A stretch of 64,000 bases of DNA, taken from positions 946,681-1,010,680 of the forward strand of contig NZ_BSTD01000001.1 of NCBI RefSeq assembly GCF_030269325.1. The letters are read 5' to 3'. Of the stretch, positions 36,702 to 45,900 are shown in pieces. Position 1 is the stretch's first letter. The number at the start of each line of letters is the position of its first letter. This DNA comes from Amycolatopsis sp. NBRC 101858 (GTDB lineage: Bacteria; Actinomycetota; Actinomycetes; Mycobacteriales; Pseudonocardiaceae). A program made the position numbers and the translations under genes. The notes beneath the pieces are model-generated. The model worked only from the letters and a program-made list of their open reading frames with translations. It made no database searches and was not told the origin of the DNA.

Positions 36702-38411
36702 TCAGCCCGGGTAGAACGGATCCGCGTCCTTCAGCGAATGCGGCTGCGGCCGCCACACCTCGCCCAGTGCCGATGCCGTCCACAGCCCGTTCGCGTCCGC
36801 CACCACGATCGACCGGCTCTGCGCCGCCGCCACGCCGTGGACCTGGGGCGTCAGGTTGGAGCTGTTGAACGCGTCCATCCGCTGGCCGTCCACGGTCACC
36901 CGGACCACCGGCTGGGACGGCGACCTCGTCGCCACCACCAGCATGTCCTGGGCCACCCAGTCCACGCCGACCACGTCGTTGAGGTCGTGCGACTGCAGCA
37001 ACCTCGGCTCGCGCAGGGCCACCGAATCGCCGGTGCCGACCACCGAAGCCACCCACAGCTGGCCCTTGACCACCGCCGCCACCCGGGCGCCGTCGCGGGA
37101 GAACCGCAGCTCGGAGATGTAGCCCTGCTGGGTGAGGTCCGTCGCGTTGACCGTCAGCGCCGTCCACTGGTTGTTCTGGTTCACCACCATCCGGCCCACC
37201 GACACCTGGTCGACCACCGTCCACACCTCGCCGGTGCCCGGCCGCCACGTCGGGCGGCTCAGCGTCGTCCCGGACAGGCCCGCCAGCGGCAGGTCGTGCC
37301 CCAGGTCGCCGATCCGGAGCCGGACCCGGCCGCTGTCGCGCTCCACGACCGCCAGGCGCTTGCCGTCGATCGACTGGGCCGCGCTCACGACGTCGTAGCC
37401 GCCGTTGCCCGCCGGGCCCCCGACCGGGGCCCCGTCGCCCAGTGAGCGCACCCGGCCGTCGACCGTCATCAGGCCCAGCAGCGCCAGGTTCGGCGAGAGG
37501 TTCGCGCCGTAGGAGGGCAGGTCGTTCGACCGCCAGTCCGGGTGGTTCGCGACCAGCGGGGCGCCGTCGGCGAGGATGCGTATCCGCGCCGACGTCACGT
37601 ACTGCAGCGTCAGGACGATCTGCGCGGCGATCAGGTTCCGGATGTCGTCGGCGACCCCGGACAGCCCGGTCAGCGGCACCAGCAGCGTCCCGTCGTCGAG
37701 GCTCTTGACGTTCGTGTCGATCTCCACCGGCTCGCCGAGCAGGTTCTTCACCGACCCGGCCAGGCTCGTCGACGGCCCGTTGACCAGCAGGTACATCACC
37801 CGGCTCGGCAACCCGGACTGCGGCTTCGCGACGACGTAGCGCCGGTCCGGGACGAAGGTGGCCGACTGCTCCGAGTAGAAGTTCACCGGCACCGCGGTGT
37901 AGTTCTCGCTGAAGTCGGATTCGGTCGCGTACAGGTCGGGCGGCGGGTCGACGATCCGCCACTGGCCGTTCGCCTGCTTGCGCACCTTCACCTTGAGCGC
38001 CGCCGGGTTGTAGTCGGGCACGAACGCGCTGCTCTGGTCGAGCGTGCCGACGTCGATCCCGCGCACGTTGACGACGAGGGTGTTCGGGTCGGGCTGCGGG
38101 GCCGGGTCGTAGACCGTGCCGAAGGTGTCCTGGATGATCGTCAGGCTGCGGCTCGGGTGCCAGTTCGCCCGGCCCTGCTCGTCCAGGTAGGCGCGGGCGG
38201 CCGCGTTGTTCTGACCCGGCTTGAGGGTCGCGCCGATGAAGTCGCGCACGAGGGTCAGCGGGTCGCTGTCCGGCTTCGGCTCCGGCACGACGTCGCCCGA
38301 ACCCTGGCCCTGGCGTTCGCCGGAGACGACCACGGGCTGGGACTCCAGCGGGACGTTCGCGCAGCCGGCGACCAGCACCAGGCACAACGCCGCGAGCAAA
38401 AGTCGTTTCAC
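36702..38411 (-). CDS. lpqB: Lipoprotein LpqB, partner of MtrAB
   Basis: 569 residues. The lipobox is LVAGCANVP. A GerMN-type domain (about 170-300) precedes a beta-propeller C-terminal domain with blocks such as GMVVNQNNQWTALTVN and DVVGVDWVAQDMLVVATRS. LpqB binds the sensor domain of MtrB on the outside and tunes the MtrA response for cell wall growth and division. The GTG start overlaps the mtrB stop (GTGA), so translation is coupled. It is placed after mtrB as in mycobacteria. Confidence 0.95.
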   Translation of the reverse strand: MKRLLLAALCLVLVAGCANVPLESQPVVVSGERQGQGSGDVVPEPKPDSDPLTLVRDFIGATLKPGQNNAAARAYLDEQGRANWHPSRSLTIIQDTFGTVYDPAPQPDPNTLVVNVRGIDVGTLDQSSAFVPDYNPAALKVKVRKQANGQWRIVDPPPDLYATESDFSENYTAVPVNFYSEQSATFVPDRRYVVAKPQSGLPSRVMYLLVNGPSTSLAGSVKNLLGEPVEIDTNVKSLDDGTLLVPLTGLSGVADDIRNLIAAQIVLTLQYVTSARIRILADGAPLVANHPDWRSNDLPSYGANLSPNLALLGLMTVDGRVRSLGDGAPVGGPAGNGGYDVVSAAQSIDGKRLAVVERDSGRVRLRIGDLGHDLPLAGLSGTTLSRPTWRPGTGEVWTVVDQVSVGRMVVNQNNQWTALTVNATDLTQQGYISELRFSRDGARVAAVVKGQLWVASVVGTGDSVALREPRLLQSHDLNDVVGVDWVAQDMLVVATRSPSQPVVRVTVDGQRMDAFNSSNLTPQVHGVAAAQSRSIVVADANGLWTASALGEVWRPQPHSLKDADPFYPG

Positions 38412-40132
38412 TGACCGATTTCCTCACGTTCGGCGAAGATCGCCTCGGGCGCCGGCGTGATCTCGATCAGCCCGAGGGGCACCTCGGCGGCGACGCGGTC
38501 GGGCGGCGGCAGCACCAGTGGCGGGTCGCCGGCGGGCACGTCCTGCCGGCGCGGCAGCACGAGCCGGAAGCACGCGCCGTCGCCGAGGTTGCCCCACGCG
38601 TCGAGTTCGCCGCCGTGCAAGCGCGCATCCTCCTGGCTGATCGCCAGGCCGAGCCCGGTGCCGCCGGTGCGCCGGTTGCGCGACGGGTCGGCGCGCCAGA
38701 ACCGGTTGAACACCAGGTCGGCCTCGCCGGGCCGCAGGCCGACGCCGTGGTCCCGGACGGTCACCGCGACCGCGGTCTCGTTGGCCGCGACGGTGAGCAC
38801 CACCGGCCGGCCCTCGCTGTGGTCGACGGCGTTGCCGAGCAGGTTGCGCAGGATCCGCTCGACGCGCCGGGCGTCGACCTCGGCGACGACCTCCTCGTCG
38901 GGCAGCACGAGCTCCACCGAGCTGCCCGCGTTGCCGGCGATCACCCGCACCTGCTCGACCGCGCGGGTGGCGATCGGGCGGACGTCGATGAACTCCGCCG
39001 ACAGGTCCTCGACACCGGCGTCGAGCCTGCTGATCTCCAGCAGGTCGCCGAGCAGCGACTCGAACCGGTCGAGCTCGTCGACCAGCAGCTCGGTCGAGCG
39101 CGCGAGCCCGGCCGGGAACTGCTCGCGCGACGCGTGCAGCACGTCCGCCGCCATCCGGACGGTCGTCAGCGGCGTGCGCAGCTCGTGCGAGACGTCGGAG
39201 GTGAACCGGCGCTGCAGCCCGCCGAAATCCTCGAGCTGGCGGATCTGGCGCTGGATGCTCGCGGCCATCCCGTTGTAGGACACCGCGAGCTTCGCCAGGT
39301 CGTCCTCGCCGAGCACGGTGAGGCGCTGGTCGAGGTCGCCGCCGGCGAACTGCTCGGCCGCCGCGGCGGCCTGCCGGACCGGCCGGACCACCTGCCGCGT
39401 CACCAGGTTCGTGATCCCCGCGAGCAGGAGCAGCAGCACGAGCCCGCCGACCAGCAGCGTGTTCTGCACGGTCGCGACGGTGTTCTGCTCGGTCGTCAGC
39501 GGGAACAGCAGGTAGAGCTGCAGCGGGCTGGCGACGGTGTTGAGCGGCGTGCCGACGATCAGGTACGTCGTGCGCCCGCCGTCGGTGTCGCCGACCGTGT
39601 GCTCGAGCCAGCTCATCTCGTTGGCTTCGACGAACTGGCGCAGCCGCGGCGGCACGTTCTGGAACGGCCCGGCGAACGTGGGCTCGTCGCCTGCCTGGTC
39701 GTGGCCGCCGCTGGCCAGCACCGGGACGAACGTGCCGGCCGCCGAGCCGGCCGCGTCCTGGCTGGTCGGCGTGATCGCGATCTTCTTCAGCGCGTTCTGG
39801 AGCCGGGCGGTCATCGCCTCGTCGGTCTCGGCACCGAGGCCGACCAGCTCGCCGGCGGCGGTGTCGGCGGCCGCCCGGGTCTGCGCGAAGGCCGCGTCGC
39901 GCTTGGTGTCCAGCAGGCGCTCGGTGATCTGGTTCTGCAGCACCATGCCGAGCACGAAGACCACGGCCGAGGACAGCGCGAGCGTCGAGATGGTGACGCG
40001 GAACTGCAGCGAGTGCTTCCACAGCTCGTTGAACGCGACCGCGCGACGGCGCGCGAAAACGACGACACGCCGCACCAGGCGTGCCGTCGATCGCGCGAAC
40101 GCGGGGAGCCGTCTACCGGTCTCCGTGCTCAT
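38408..40132 (-). CDS. mtrB: Two-component sensor histidine kinase MtrB
   Basis: 574 residues. Two transmembrane segments (VTISTLALSSAVVFVLGMVL and NTLLVGGLVLLLLLAGITNLV) flank an extracytoplasmic sensor loop. HAMP, the HisKA block VSHELRTPLTTVRM with the phospho-histidine, and HATPase boxes NLLGNAVDHSEG, DHGVGLRPGEADLVF and TGGTGLGLAIS follow. The start at 40132 (MSTETGRRLP) is 7 bases after the mtrA stop. An in-frame GTG at 40168 inside mtrA is also possible. MtrB controls MtrA and links cell division, DNA replication and osmotic state. Confidence 0.93.
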   Translation of the reverse strand: MSTETGRRLPAFARSTARLVRRVVVFARRRAVAFNELWKHSLQFRVTISTLALSSAVVFVLGMVLQNQITERLLDTKRDAAFAQTRAAADTAAGELVGLGAETDEAMTARLQNALKKIAITPTSQDAAGSAAGTFVPVLASGGHDQAGDEPTFAGPFQNVPPRLRQFVEANEMSWLEHTVGDTDGGRTTYLIVGTPLNTVASPLQLYLLFPLTTEQNTVATVQNTLLVGGLVLLLLLAGITNLVTRQVVRPVRQAAAAAEQFAGGDLDQRLTVLGEDDLAKLAVSYNGMAASIQRQIRQLEDFGGLQRRFTSDVSHELRTPLTTVRMAADVLHASREQFPAGLARSTELLVDELDRFESLLGDLLEISRLDAGVEDLSAEFIDVRPIATRAVEQVRVIAGNAGSSVELVLPDEEVVAEVDARRVERILRNLLGNAVDHSEGRPVVLTVAANETAVAVTVRDHGVGLRPGEADLVFNRFWRADPSRNRRTGGTGLGLAISQEDARLHGGELDAWGNLGDGACFRLVLPRRQDVPAGDPPLVLPPPDRVAAEVPLGLIEITPAPEAIFAEREEIGQ

Positions 40133-40139
40133 CGACTCG

Positions 40140-40823
40140 TCACGGCGGGCCGGCCTTGTACCCGACACCGCGAACGGTCAACACCACCTCGGGGTGTTCC
40201 GGGTCCTTCTCCACCTTCGAGCGCAGCCGCTGGACGTGCACGTTCACCAGGCGGGTGTCCGCCGCGTGCCGGTAGCCCCAGACCTGCTCGAGCAGCACCT
40301 CGCGGGTGAACACCTGGCGCGGCTTGCGGGCCAGCGCCACCAGCAGGTCGAACTCCAGCGGGGTCAGCGGGATGGCCTTGCCCTCGCGCGTGACCTCGTG
40401 CCCTGGCACGTCGATCGCCAGGTCGCCGATGGTGAGCGACTCCGCGGGCTCGGCCTCGGTGCGGCGCATCCGCGCCCGGACCCGCGCGACCAGCTCCTTC
40501 GGCTTGAACGGCTTCACGACGTAGTCGTCCGCGCCGGACTCCAGGCCGAGCACGATGTCGACGGTGTCGCTCTTGGCGGTGAGCATGACGATCGGCACCC
40601 CGGACTCGGCGCGGATCGCCTTGCAGACGTCGATCCCGTTCATCCCGGGCAGCATCAGGTCGAGCAGGACGAGGTCGGGTTTCAGTTCGCGCAGCGCGGG
40701 CAGCGCGCGCGAACCGTCGGCGACCACGGCCGTGTCGAACCCCTCCCCACGGAGCACGATGGTGAGCATCTCCGCGAGGGCGGGGTCGTCGTCGACCACG
40801 AGAACACGTGCCTTCATGTCCAC
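40140..40823 (-). CDS. mtrA: Two-component response regulator MtrA
   Basis: 227 residues. Receiver domain: acidic DDD near residue 12, phospho-acceptor Asp in LVLLDLMLPGMNGIDVC, switch residues in VIMLTAKS-like VPIVMLTAKSD and KPFKPKELVARV. Winged helix: LTPLEFDLLVALARKPRQVFTREVLLEQVWGYRHAADTRLVNVHVQRLRSKVE. The sequence is very close to essential mycobacterial MtrA. GTG start, with an ATG two codons later also usable. It heads the mtrA-mtrB-lpqB operon. Confidence 0.96.
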   Translation of the reverse strand: MDMKARVLVVDDDPALAEMLTIVLRGEGFDTAVVADGSRALPALRELKPDLVLLDLMLPGMNGIDVCKAIRAESGVPIVMLTAKSDTVDIVLGLESGADDYVVKPFKPKELVARVRARMRRTEAEPAESLTIGDLAIDVPGHEVTREGKAIPLTPLEFDLLVALARKPRQVFTREVLLEQVWGYRHAADTRLVNVHVQRLRSKVEKDPEHPEVVLTVRGVGYKAGPP

Positions 40824-40926
40824 ATATTCGCACTAGTTCCGGCGGCCGGACGCGCGACCCGCGTGTTTGACCACCAGAAAGATCAAGATCGCGGCCGGTG
40901 CCTGCTCCATCCGGGTGGCACTGGAC

Positions 40927-40961
40927 GGTCCGTGAAGGCCGGCACACGGCCTTCACGGACC
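40927..40961. terminator. 14-bp hairpin downstream of the Rieske gene
   Basis: Perfect arms 40927-40940 and 40948-40961 with a 7-base loop. It lies 14 bases past the Rieske stop. Its core CCGTGAAGG is also that of the hairpin at 5412-5460, suggesting a recurrent element. Confidence 0.7.
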
Positions 40962-40974
40962 TGCGGCAACAGGC

Positions 40975-41289
40975 TCAGGGGACGGCCGGGACGGGCGCGT
41001 CGACGTGCACCGCACCGTCCGCGACGACCACGCGGTACGTGCGCACGGGCGCCTTGGCCGGCAGGCAGGTGGGCAAGCCGGTGCGCAGGTCGAACCGCGC
41101 GGCGTGCAGCGGGCACTCGACGAAGCAGCCTTCGAGCCAGCCGTCGGCGAGCGAGGCGTCCTGGTGGGTGCAGGTGTCGTCGACGGCGAAGAAGCCGTCC
41201 TCGGTGTGGAACACCGCGATCGGGACGGGCCCGTCGAGGCGGAGGGCTTCGCCCTCGGGCAGGTCGGTGACGGCGCAGGCGCGGATCAT
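40975..41289 (-). CDS. Rieske [2Fe-2S] ferredoxin
   Basis: 104 residues. The cluster motif is CTHQDASLADGWLEGCFVECPLH (C-X-H ... C-X2-H), and the sequence is that of single-domain Rieske ferredoxins serving dioxygenases or monooxygenases. The start at MIRACAVTDL is supported by GGAGG 8 bases upstream; an ATG far upstream would overlap the operator region. No oxygenase or reductase gene is adjacent. Divergent from an IclR gene, it could supply electrons to a betaine or aromatic monooxygenase encoded elsewhere. Confidence 0.87.
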   Translation of the reverse strand: MIRACAVTDLPEGEALRLDGPVPIAVFHTEDGFFAVDDTCTHQDASLADGWLEGCFVECPLHAARFDLRTGLPTCLPAKAPVRTYRVVVADGAVHVDAPVPAVP

Positions 41290-41335
41290 CAGGGCCTCCG
41301 GAAACGGCTGGCGGGATGCCGGGACGGTTCGTGAA

Positions 41336-41373
41336 TGTTGCGCATCGCGCGACTCTGCGCTTCTTGCGCAACA
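41336..41373. promoter_or_regulatory. Inverted repeat between Rieske and IclR genes, candidate IclR operator
   Basis: TGTTGCGCA (41336-41344) and TGCGCAACA (41365-41373) are a perfect 9-base inverted repeat with a 20-base spacer. The half-site GTTGCG reappears at 41446-41451, immediately before the IclR ATG, and as CGCAAC at 43818-43823 upstream of the dimethylglycine-oxidase-like gene. Confidence 0.55.
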
Positions 41374-41453
41374 ATCCGACCCCGACGGCGTCCGCGTCAA
41401 GAGATTCGCCCACTCAGCCGATAGGGACGGCGCAAAACGGATAGTGTTGCGCT

Positions 41454-42278
41454 ATGCGGAACCAGGACTCTGCTGACGCAACCTCGGCGGGAAAGCACGC
41501 CTCGGCCGGTGGCAACGCAACCCAAAGCCAGGTGCAGTCGGTCGACCGGGCGATCAGCGTGCTGGAGCTGCTCGCCCGCAACGGCGAAACCGGCATCACC
41601 GAGATCGCGGGCGAACTGGGCGTCCACAAGTCGACGGCGTCACGGCTGCTCAGCGTCCTGGAGTCCAGAGGCCTCGTCGAGCAGCTCGGCGAACGCGGGA
41701 AGTACGCGATCGGGTTCGGCATCGTGCGGCTGGCGGGCGCCGCGACCGGCCGGATGGACCTGGCCAAGCTCGGCCGCGCCAGCTGCCTGACCCTCGCCGA
41801 GGAACTGGGCGAGACGGTCAACATCGCCATCGCCGACGACGGCGTCGCCATCAACATCAGCCAGGCGCGCGGCTCGGCGGCGATCACCACGCAGAACTGG
41901 ACGGGCCAGCGCACCCCGCTGCACGCGACCTCCAGCGGCAAGATCCTCTTGGCGTACATGGCCGAAACCGAGCGCAAGCGCGTGCTGAAGCGGAAGCTGG
42001 AGCAGTACACGCCCCGCACGACGGTCGAGCCGGACGAGCTGATGACCGAGCTGGAGCGGGTGCTCGAAGACGGCTTCGCGGCCTGCTACGAGGAGCTCGA
42101 ACTCGGCATGCACGCGGTGGCCGTGCCGATCCACGGCCCGGGCGGCGACGTCGTCGCGGCGATGAGCGCTTCTGGCCCGTCGTACCGGCTTTCGAAGCAG
42201 CGCGTGAAGCAGATCGTGCGGCCGATGACCGAAGCCGCGGACGACCTTTCCGCGCAGCTGGGCTACTTCCGGGACTGA
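41454..42278 (+). CDS. IclR family transcriptional regulator
   Basis: 274 residues. The N-terminal wHTH reads SVDRAISVLELLARNGETGITEIAGELGVHKSTASRLLSVLESRGLVEQ; the ligand-binding domain ends with TPLHATSSGKILLAYM and MHAVAVPIHGPGGDVVAAMSASGPSYRL. It is divergent from the Rieske gene with the inverted repeat at 41336-41373 between them. It probably controls that gene and perhaps the demethylation genes 1.6 kb downstream, which share a half-site. Its stop overlaps the convergent WYL gene by 16 bases. Confidence 0.9.
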   Translation: MRNQDSADATSAGKHASAGGNATQSQVQSVDRAISVLELLARNGETGITEIAGELGVHKSTASRLLSVLESRGLVEQLGERGKYAIGFGIVRLAGAATGRMDLAKLGRASCLTLAEELGETVNIAIADDGVAINISQARGSAAITTQNWTGQRTPLHATSSGKILLAYMAETERKRVLKRKLEQYTPRTTVEPDELMTELERVLEDGFAACYEELELGMHAVAVPIHGPGGDVVAAMSASGPSYRLSKQRVKQIVRPMTEAADDLSAQLGYFRD

Positions 42279-43243
42279 GGGTACAGCCGCGCCATCGCGC
42301 GGATCGTCCTTCCCATGTGGGCCACCAGTTCCGGGGGCTCGAGCACCTGCGCGCCCGTGCCGAGCCGCAGCAACCCCGCGGCCGCGTGGGGCACGTTCTC
42401 GAGCGGCACGCGGGCGCGGCGCCAGCCGTCGTCGTCCTCGGGTCCGAGCGTGCGGGAGACGAGCCGGGCCGCCCGCGGGCCGAGAATGTCCGGCAGGGCC
42501 TCGATTCCGGCCGGCGAAAGCCGCACGACGGCCGTCTCGCCGGTTTCGCCGTCTTCGTAGCTTTCGACGTTCGCGCGCCAGAACTCCGCCAGGTCGAACC
42601 CGGCCGGCCGGGTGAAGTGCTCGTCGAGCGTCCGCAGCTCCTCGATGCTCCCGACGCGGTAGGTGCGCACGCGCGGCCCGGCGACGAGGTACCAGACGCC
42701 GGCCTTGAGGACGAGGCCGAGCGGGTGCAGCCGCCGCATCACCACGCCTGGCTCCGGCGACCAGCGGCGGTAGGCGACTTCGACGACCTGGTCCTGCCAC
42801 AACGCTTCCGCGGCCGCGAGCAGCTGCGGGACCGGGTCGGCCTCGCGGTACCAGCCGGGCGCGTCGAGGTGGAAGCGCTGCCGGATCCGCACCGACGCGT
42901 CGCGGTACGGCGTCGGCAGCGCGGCCATCAGCTTCAGCTCGGCCGCGGCCACCTGGGCGCCCAGGCCCAGCTCCGCGGCCGGCTGCGGCAGGCCGGTGAG
43001 AAACAGCGAGCCGGCCTCACCGGCGGTCAGCCCGGTCAGCCGGGTGCGGTAGCCGTCCATCAGCCGGTAGCCGCCGTCGGGGCCGGTCTCGGCGTAGATC
43101 GGGACGCCGGCGGCCGCGAGCGCTTCGACGTCGCGGTACACCGTCCGCGGGGTCACGCCGAGCTCGGCAGCCAGCTTCGACGCGCTCATCCGGCCGCGGT
43201 TCTGCAGCAGCAGGAGCAGGGACACCAGACGGCTCGCGCGCAC
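42263..43243 (-). CDS. YafY-type HTH-WYL domain transcriptional regulator
   Basis: 326 residues. HTH: ASRLVSLLLLLQNRGRMSASKLAAELGVTPRTVYRDVEALAAAGVPIYAETGPDGGYRL; WYL domain: GLVLKAGVWYLVAGPRVRTYRVGSIEEL, which binds a small ligand. The start GTG at 43243 gives the usual MRASRLVSLLLLLQ beginning; a GTG pair at 43264-43267 would lie inside the palindrome at 43264-43286. It is divergent from the DUF1579-like gene. Confidence 0.88.
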   Translation of the reverse strand: MRASRLVSLLLLLQNRGRMSASKLAAELGVTPRTVYRDVEALAAAGVPIYAETGPDGGYRLMDGYRTRLTGLTAGEAGSLFLTGLPQPAAELGLGAQVAAAELKLMAALPTPYRDASVRIRQRFHLDAPGWYREADPVPQLLAAAEALWQDQVVEVAYRRWSPEPGVVMRRLHPLGLVLKAGVWYLVAGPRVRTYRVGSIEELRTLDEHFTRPAGFDLAEFWRANVESYEDGETGETAVVRLSPAGIEALPDILGPRAARLVSRTLGPEDDDGWRRARVPLENVPHAAAGLLRLGTGAQVLEPPELVAHMGRTIRAMARLYPQSRK

Positions 43244-43263
43244 CCGGCGGAGTCTGCCAGCCA

Positions 43264-43286
43264 CCACTGACAGAAGATGTCAGTGG
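43264..43286. promoter_or_regulatory. Palindromic operator of the WYL regulator
   Basis: CCACTGACA (43264-43272), GAAGA, TGTCAGTGG (43278-43286): perfect 9-base arms in the 64-base divergent spacer between regulator and target. ACTGACA-N-TGTCAGT is the form seen for other YafY-type WYL regulators, as I recall. Confidence 0.65.
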
Positions 43287-43307
43287 CCGCGGCCCAAGAT
43301 CACCGCC

Positions 43308-43757
43308 ATGACCGATTTCGCCTTCCTCCACGGCTCCTGGACCGTCGTCAGCCGGCGGCTCACGACCCTCTTCGCCGGCAGCGACGACTGGGACGTCTTC
43401 CCCGGCACCACCACCTGCACCCCGCTCTTCGACGGCGGCGGCAACACCGAGGAGATCCTCTTCCCCGCCCGCGGGTTCCGCGGCTTCACGCTGCGCCTGT
43501 TCGACGTCGAGCGGAAGGAGTGGTCGATCTACTGGGCCAACGACCGCACCGGGCTGCTCCAGCCGCCGGTCGTCGGCACCTTCACCGGCGGCCGCGGCGA
43601 CTTCTACGGCGACGACGTCCACGACGGGAAGCCGATCCGGGCGCACTACCTCTGGTCGGACATCACGGACACTTCGGCCCGCTGGGAGCAGGAGTTCTCC
43701 GCCGACGGCGGGCGGACCTGGGAATCCAACTGGGTCATGGAGTTCACCCGCGCCTGA
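43308..43757 (+). CDS. DUF1579-like lipocalin-type protein
   Basis: 149 residues. It begins FAFLHGSWTVVSRRLTTLFAGSDDWDVFPGTTTCTPLFDGGGNTEEILFP and continues through WSIYWANDRTGLLQPPVVGTF and FSADGGRTWESNWVMEF, a beta-rich pattern of the DUF1579/lipocalin-like group. Divergent from the WYL regulator with the palindrome between them, so it is the regulator's likely target. No active site known. Confidence 0.7.
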   Translation: MTDFAFLHGSWTVVSRRLTTLFAGSDDWDVFPGTTTCTPLFDGGGNTEEILFPARGFRGFTLRLFDVERKEWSIYWANDRTGLLQPPVVGTFTGGRGDFYGDDVHDGKPIRAHYLWSDITDTSARWEQEFSADGGRTWESNWVMEFTRA

Positions 43758-43844
43758 GCCGGCACCTTTTCGGGCGCTTGACACGACGTCTCGCATAACG
43801 CACGTTGTTGCCGAAGACGCAACTTCGTCGCCCGGAGGAACACG

Positions 43845-45900
43845 ATGGCAGCACGGCCCCGGGTGGTCGTCGCCGGCGGCGGCCTGCTCGGCTGCGCACT
43901 GGCGGACGAGCTGACCGAACGCGGCTGGACCGACGTCACCGTCCTGGGCGGCGGCGAGACGGACGACCGGCCGGGGCTGGTGTTCCGGACCGACGCGGAT
44001 CGCACGCTCACCGAGTTCGCGAAGTACACCGCGGCGAAGTACGGCGGCCTCGACGGCCAGTGGTGCTTCAACCCGGTCGGCAGCCTGGACCTCGCGACCA
44101 CGCCCGAACGGCTCGCGGACCTGAAGCGGCGGCACGGCTGGGCGACGTCGTGGGGCGTGCGCGGCTTCCTGCGCACGCCCCGCGAGTGCGCCGACCTGCA
44201 CCCGCTCCTCGACGAAACCCGGGTGCTGGGCGGGTTCCACGTCCCCGGTGACGGCCTGCTGCACGCGCGGCGCGCGGCCGAAGCCCAGGCCCGGCGGGCG
44301 AAGGCCCGGGGCGCGCGGTTCAGCGCCGAGGAGGTCCTGGAGGTCGAGCGGGCCGGCGGCCGCGTCACCGGGGTCGTCACCGCGACCGGGCGGGTGCGGG
44401 CCGACGTCGTCGTGTTCTGCGACGGCTCCGACGGGCTCGCCCTGCCCGAAGCGCCGCGGCGGCTGCGGTACACGCGGACGTCGCCGCTGCCGGACCTGGC
44501 CGGGCACAACGACGAACACGTCCAGGCGGGCAAACCCGTGCTGCGCGACCTCGGCACCGGGCTGACCGTCCGCGAGCACGTCGACCGGCTCGGCGTCGGC
44601 GGCGCGTGGGAATCGGCGGTCGCGCTCCTGCCCGCGCTCCGGGACGCCGCGGCCGAAGCCACGACGGAGATCCTGCTGCCCGGCACCCCCGACGGGCTGC
44701 CGCTGCTGGGCGAGCACCCGGAGCTCGACGGCTTCTGGGTGGCGAAGGCCGTCCGCGCGGAACACTCCGCCGGGGTCGCGCGCGAGCTGGCGCGCTGGCT
44801 CGTCGACGGGCAGCCGGTGCTCGCGCTGCACGGCTGCGACCTCGCCCGGTTCGCGCCGTCGGCCCGGTTCACCGCGGAGCCGGTGCGGACCGGTCCCTGC
44901 CACGAACGGCAGCTCACGCTGGGCGCACTTCGGTTCGGCGGGCGGCTGGGCGCGGCCGGAGCGGTACGCGTCCGAGGCGGGTGCGGAAGCGCACGCGACC
45001 CGCGAGCGCGTCGCGATGTTCGACCTGACGTCCGTGCCGCGGCTGGCCGTCACCGGTCCCGGCGCGCTGCCGTTCCTGCACACCATGACGACCGGCGATC
45101 TCGCGAATCCGCCGGGCACGGTCACGGAAACGCTGCTGCTGGGCGAAGACGGCGGGGTGCGCGGCCGGCTCACCGTGGCCCGTCTCGGCGACGAGCGGTT
45201 CCACGTCGGCGCGGGCGGGCGTCTCGACTTCGCCTGGCTGCGGCGGCACCTGCCCGGCGACGGCACCGTCCAGGTCCACGAAACGACGCCGGGCACGTGC
45301 TGCCTCGGCGTGTGGGGACCGCTGGCCGGTGACCTGCTGCCGGAACTGTCCACAACGGACTGCTCGGCCGAGGAGACGTACGTCGGCGACGTCCCGGTCG
45401 TCGCGTTGCGACTGTCCACTGTGGGCGAGCCCGGCTGGGAGCTGCACACGACGGCGGACCTCGGCCGTCACCTGTGGGACACCCTGCGCGAACGGGACAT
45501 CGCCGTCGCCGGCCACCAGGCGTTCACGAGCCTGCGGCTGGAGGCCGGCACGCCCGTCGCCGGCGTCGACTTCACCACCGAGCACGACCCCTACGAGGCC
45601 GGGCTCGGCGACGCCGTCCGCCGGGACAAGGGCTACTTCCTCGGCCGGGACGCGCTGGCGGGCCGGTCCCCGGCGACCGTGAGCCGCCGGCTGACCCGCC
45701 TGACGACCGGGAAAGTCCTGCAGGGCAAGGAACCCGTGTACGTCGAAGGCCGCGCGGCCGGGTACGTCACCAGCGCCGGGTACGGCCACACCCTGGGGCA
45801 GGCCCTCGCGTACGCCTGGCTTCCGGCGGAGCACAGCGCATCCGGGACACCGGTCGAGATCGAGCACTTCGGCGAACGTGTGCCGGGGAGGGTCGGATGA
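43845..45900 (+). pseudogene. Dimethylglycine oxidase/dehydrogenase-like gene, frameshifted near 44925
   Basis: The first frame (from ATG 43845, GGAGGA upstream) encodes a DAO-type FAD domain: VVVAGGGLLGCALADELTERGWTDVTVL, FNPVGSLDLATTPERLADLKRRHGWATSWGV and HSAGVARELARWLVDG. At HERQLTLGA the family sequence continues in the +1 frame as HFGSAGGWARPERYA and on into the GcvT domain of 45016-45900. Repairing the frame (two bases missing next to 44924-44926) gives one protein of about 685 residues with the domain order of Arthrobacter dimethylglycine oxidase. In addition the segment that carries the flavin-linked histidine in that enzyme (TSHAPGLVF) is here DDRPGLVF. The gene may therefore be a decayed copy, a sequencing error, or a split enzyme. 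The neighbouring sarcosine oxidase supports a demethylation role. Confidence 0.75.
45016..45900 (+). CDS. GcvT-like folate-binding fragment (3' part of the frameshifted gene)
   Basis: 294 residues readable from ATG 45016. Features are [66 protein letters not shown] and [29 protein letters not shown], the tetrahydrofolate-binding GCV_T fold with its C-terminal barrel. The frame is open upstream back to the junction, so this is the 3' half of the gene above and not necessarily an independent start; no ribosome binding site precedes it. It would accept the methyl group as methylene-THF. Its stop overlaps the sarcosine oxidase start (ATGA). Confidence 0.75.
   Translation: MFDLTSVPRLAVTGPGALPFLHTMTTGDLANPPGTVTETLLLGEDGGVRGRLTVARLGDERFHVGAGGRLDFAWLRRHLPGDGTVQVHETTPGTCCLGVWGPLAGDLLPELSTTDCSAEETYVGDVPVVALRLSTVGEPGWELHTTADLGRHLWDTLRERDIAVAGHQAFTSLRLEAGTPVAGVDFTTEHDPYEAGLGDAVRRDKGYFLGRDALAGRSPATVSRRLTRLTTGKVLQGKEPVYVEGRAAGYVTSAGYGHTLGQALAYAWLPAEHSASGTPVEIEHFGERVPGRVG

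Noticed and set aside
43778..43799. TTGACA near the dimethylglycine-oxidase-like gene as a -35 box
   Set aside because: No -10 element occurs at a spacing of 16-19 bases; CATAAC is only 10 bases away.
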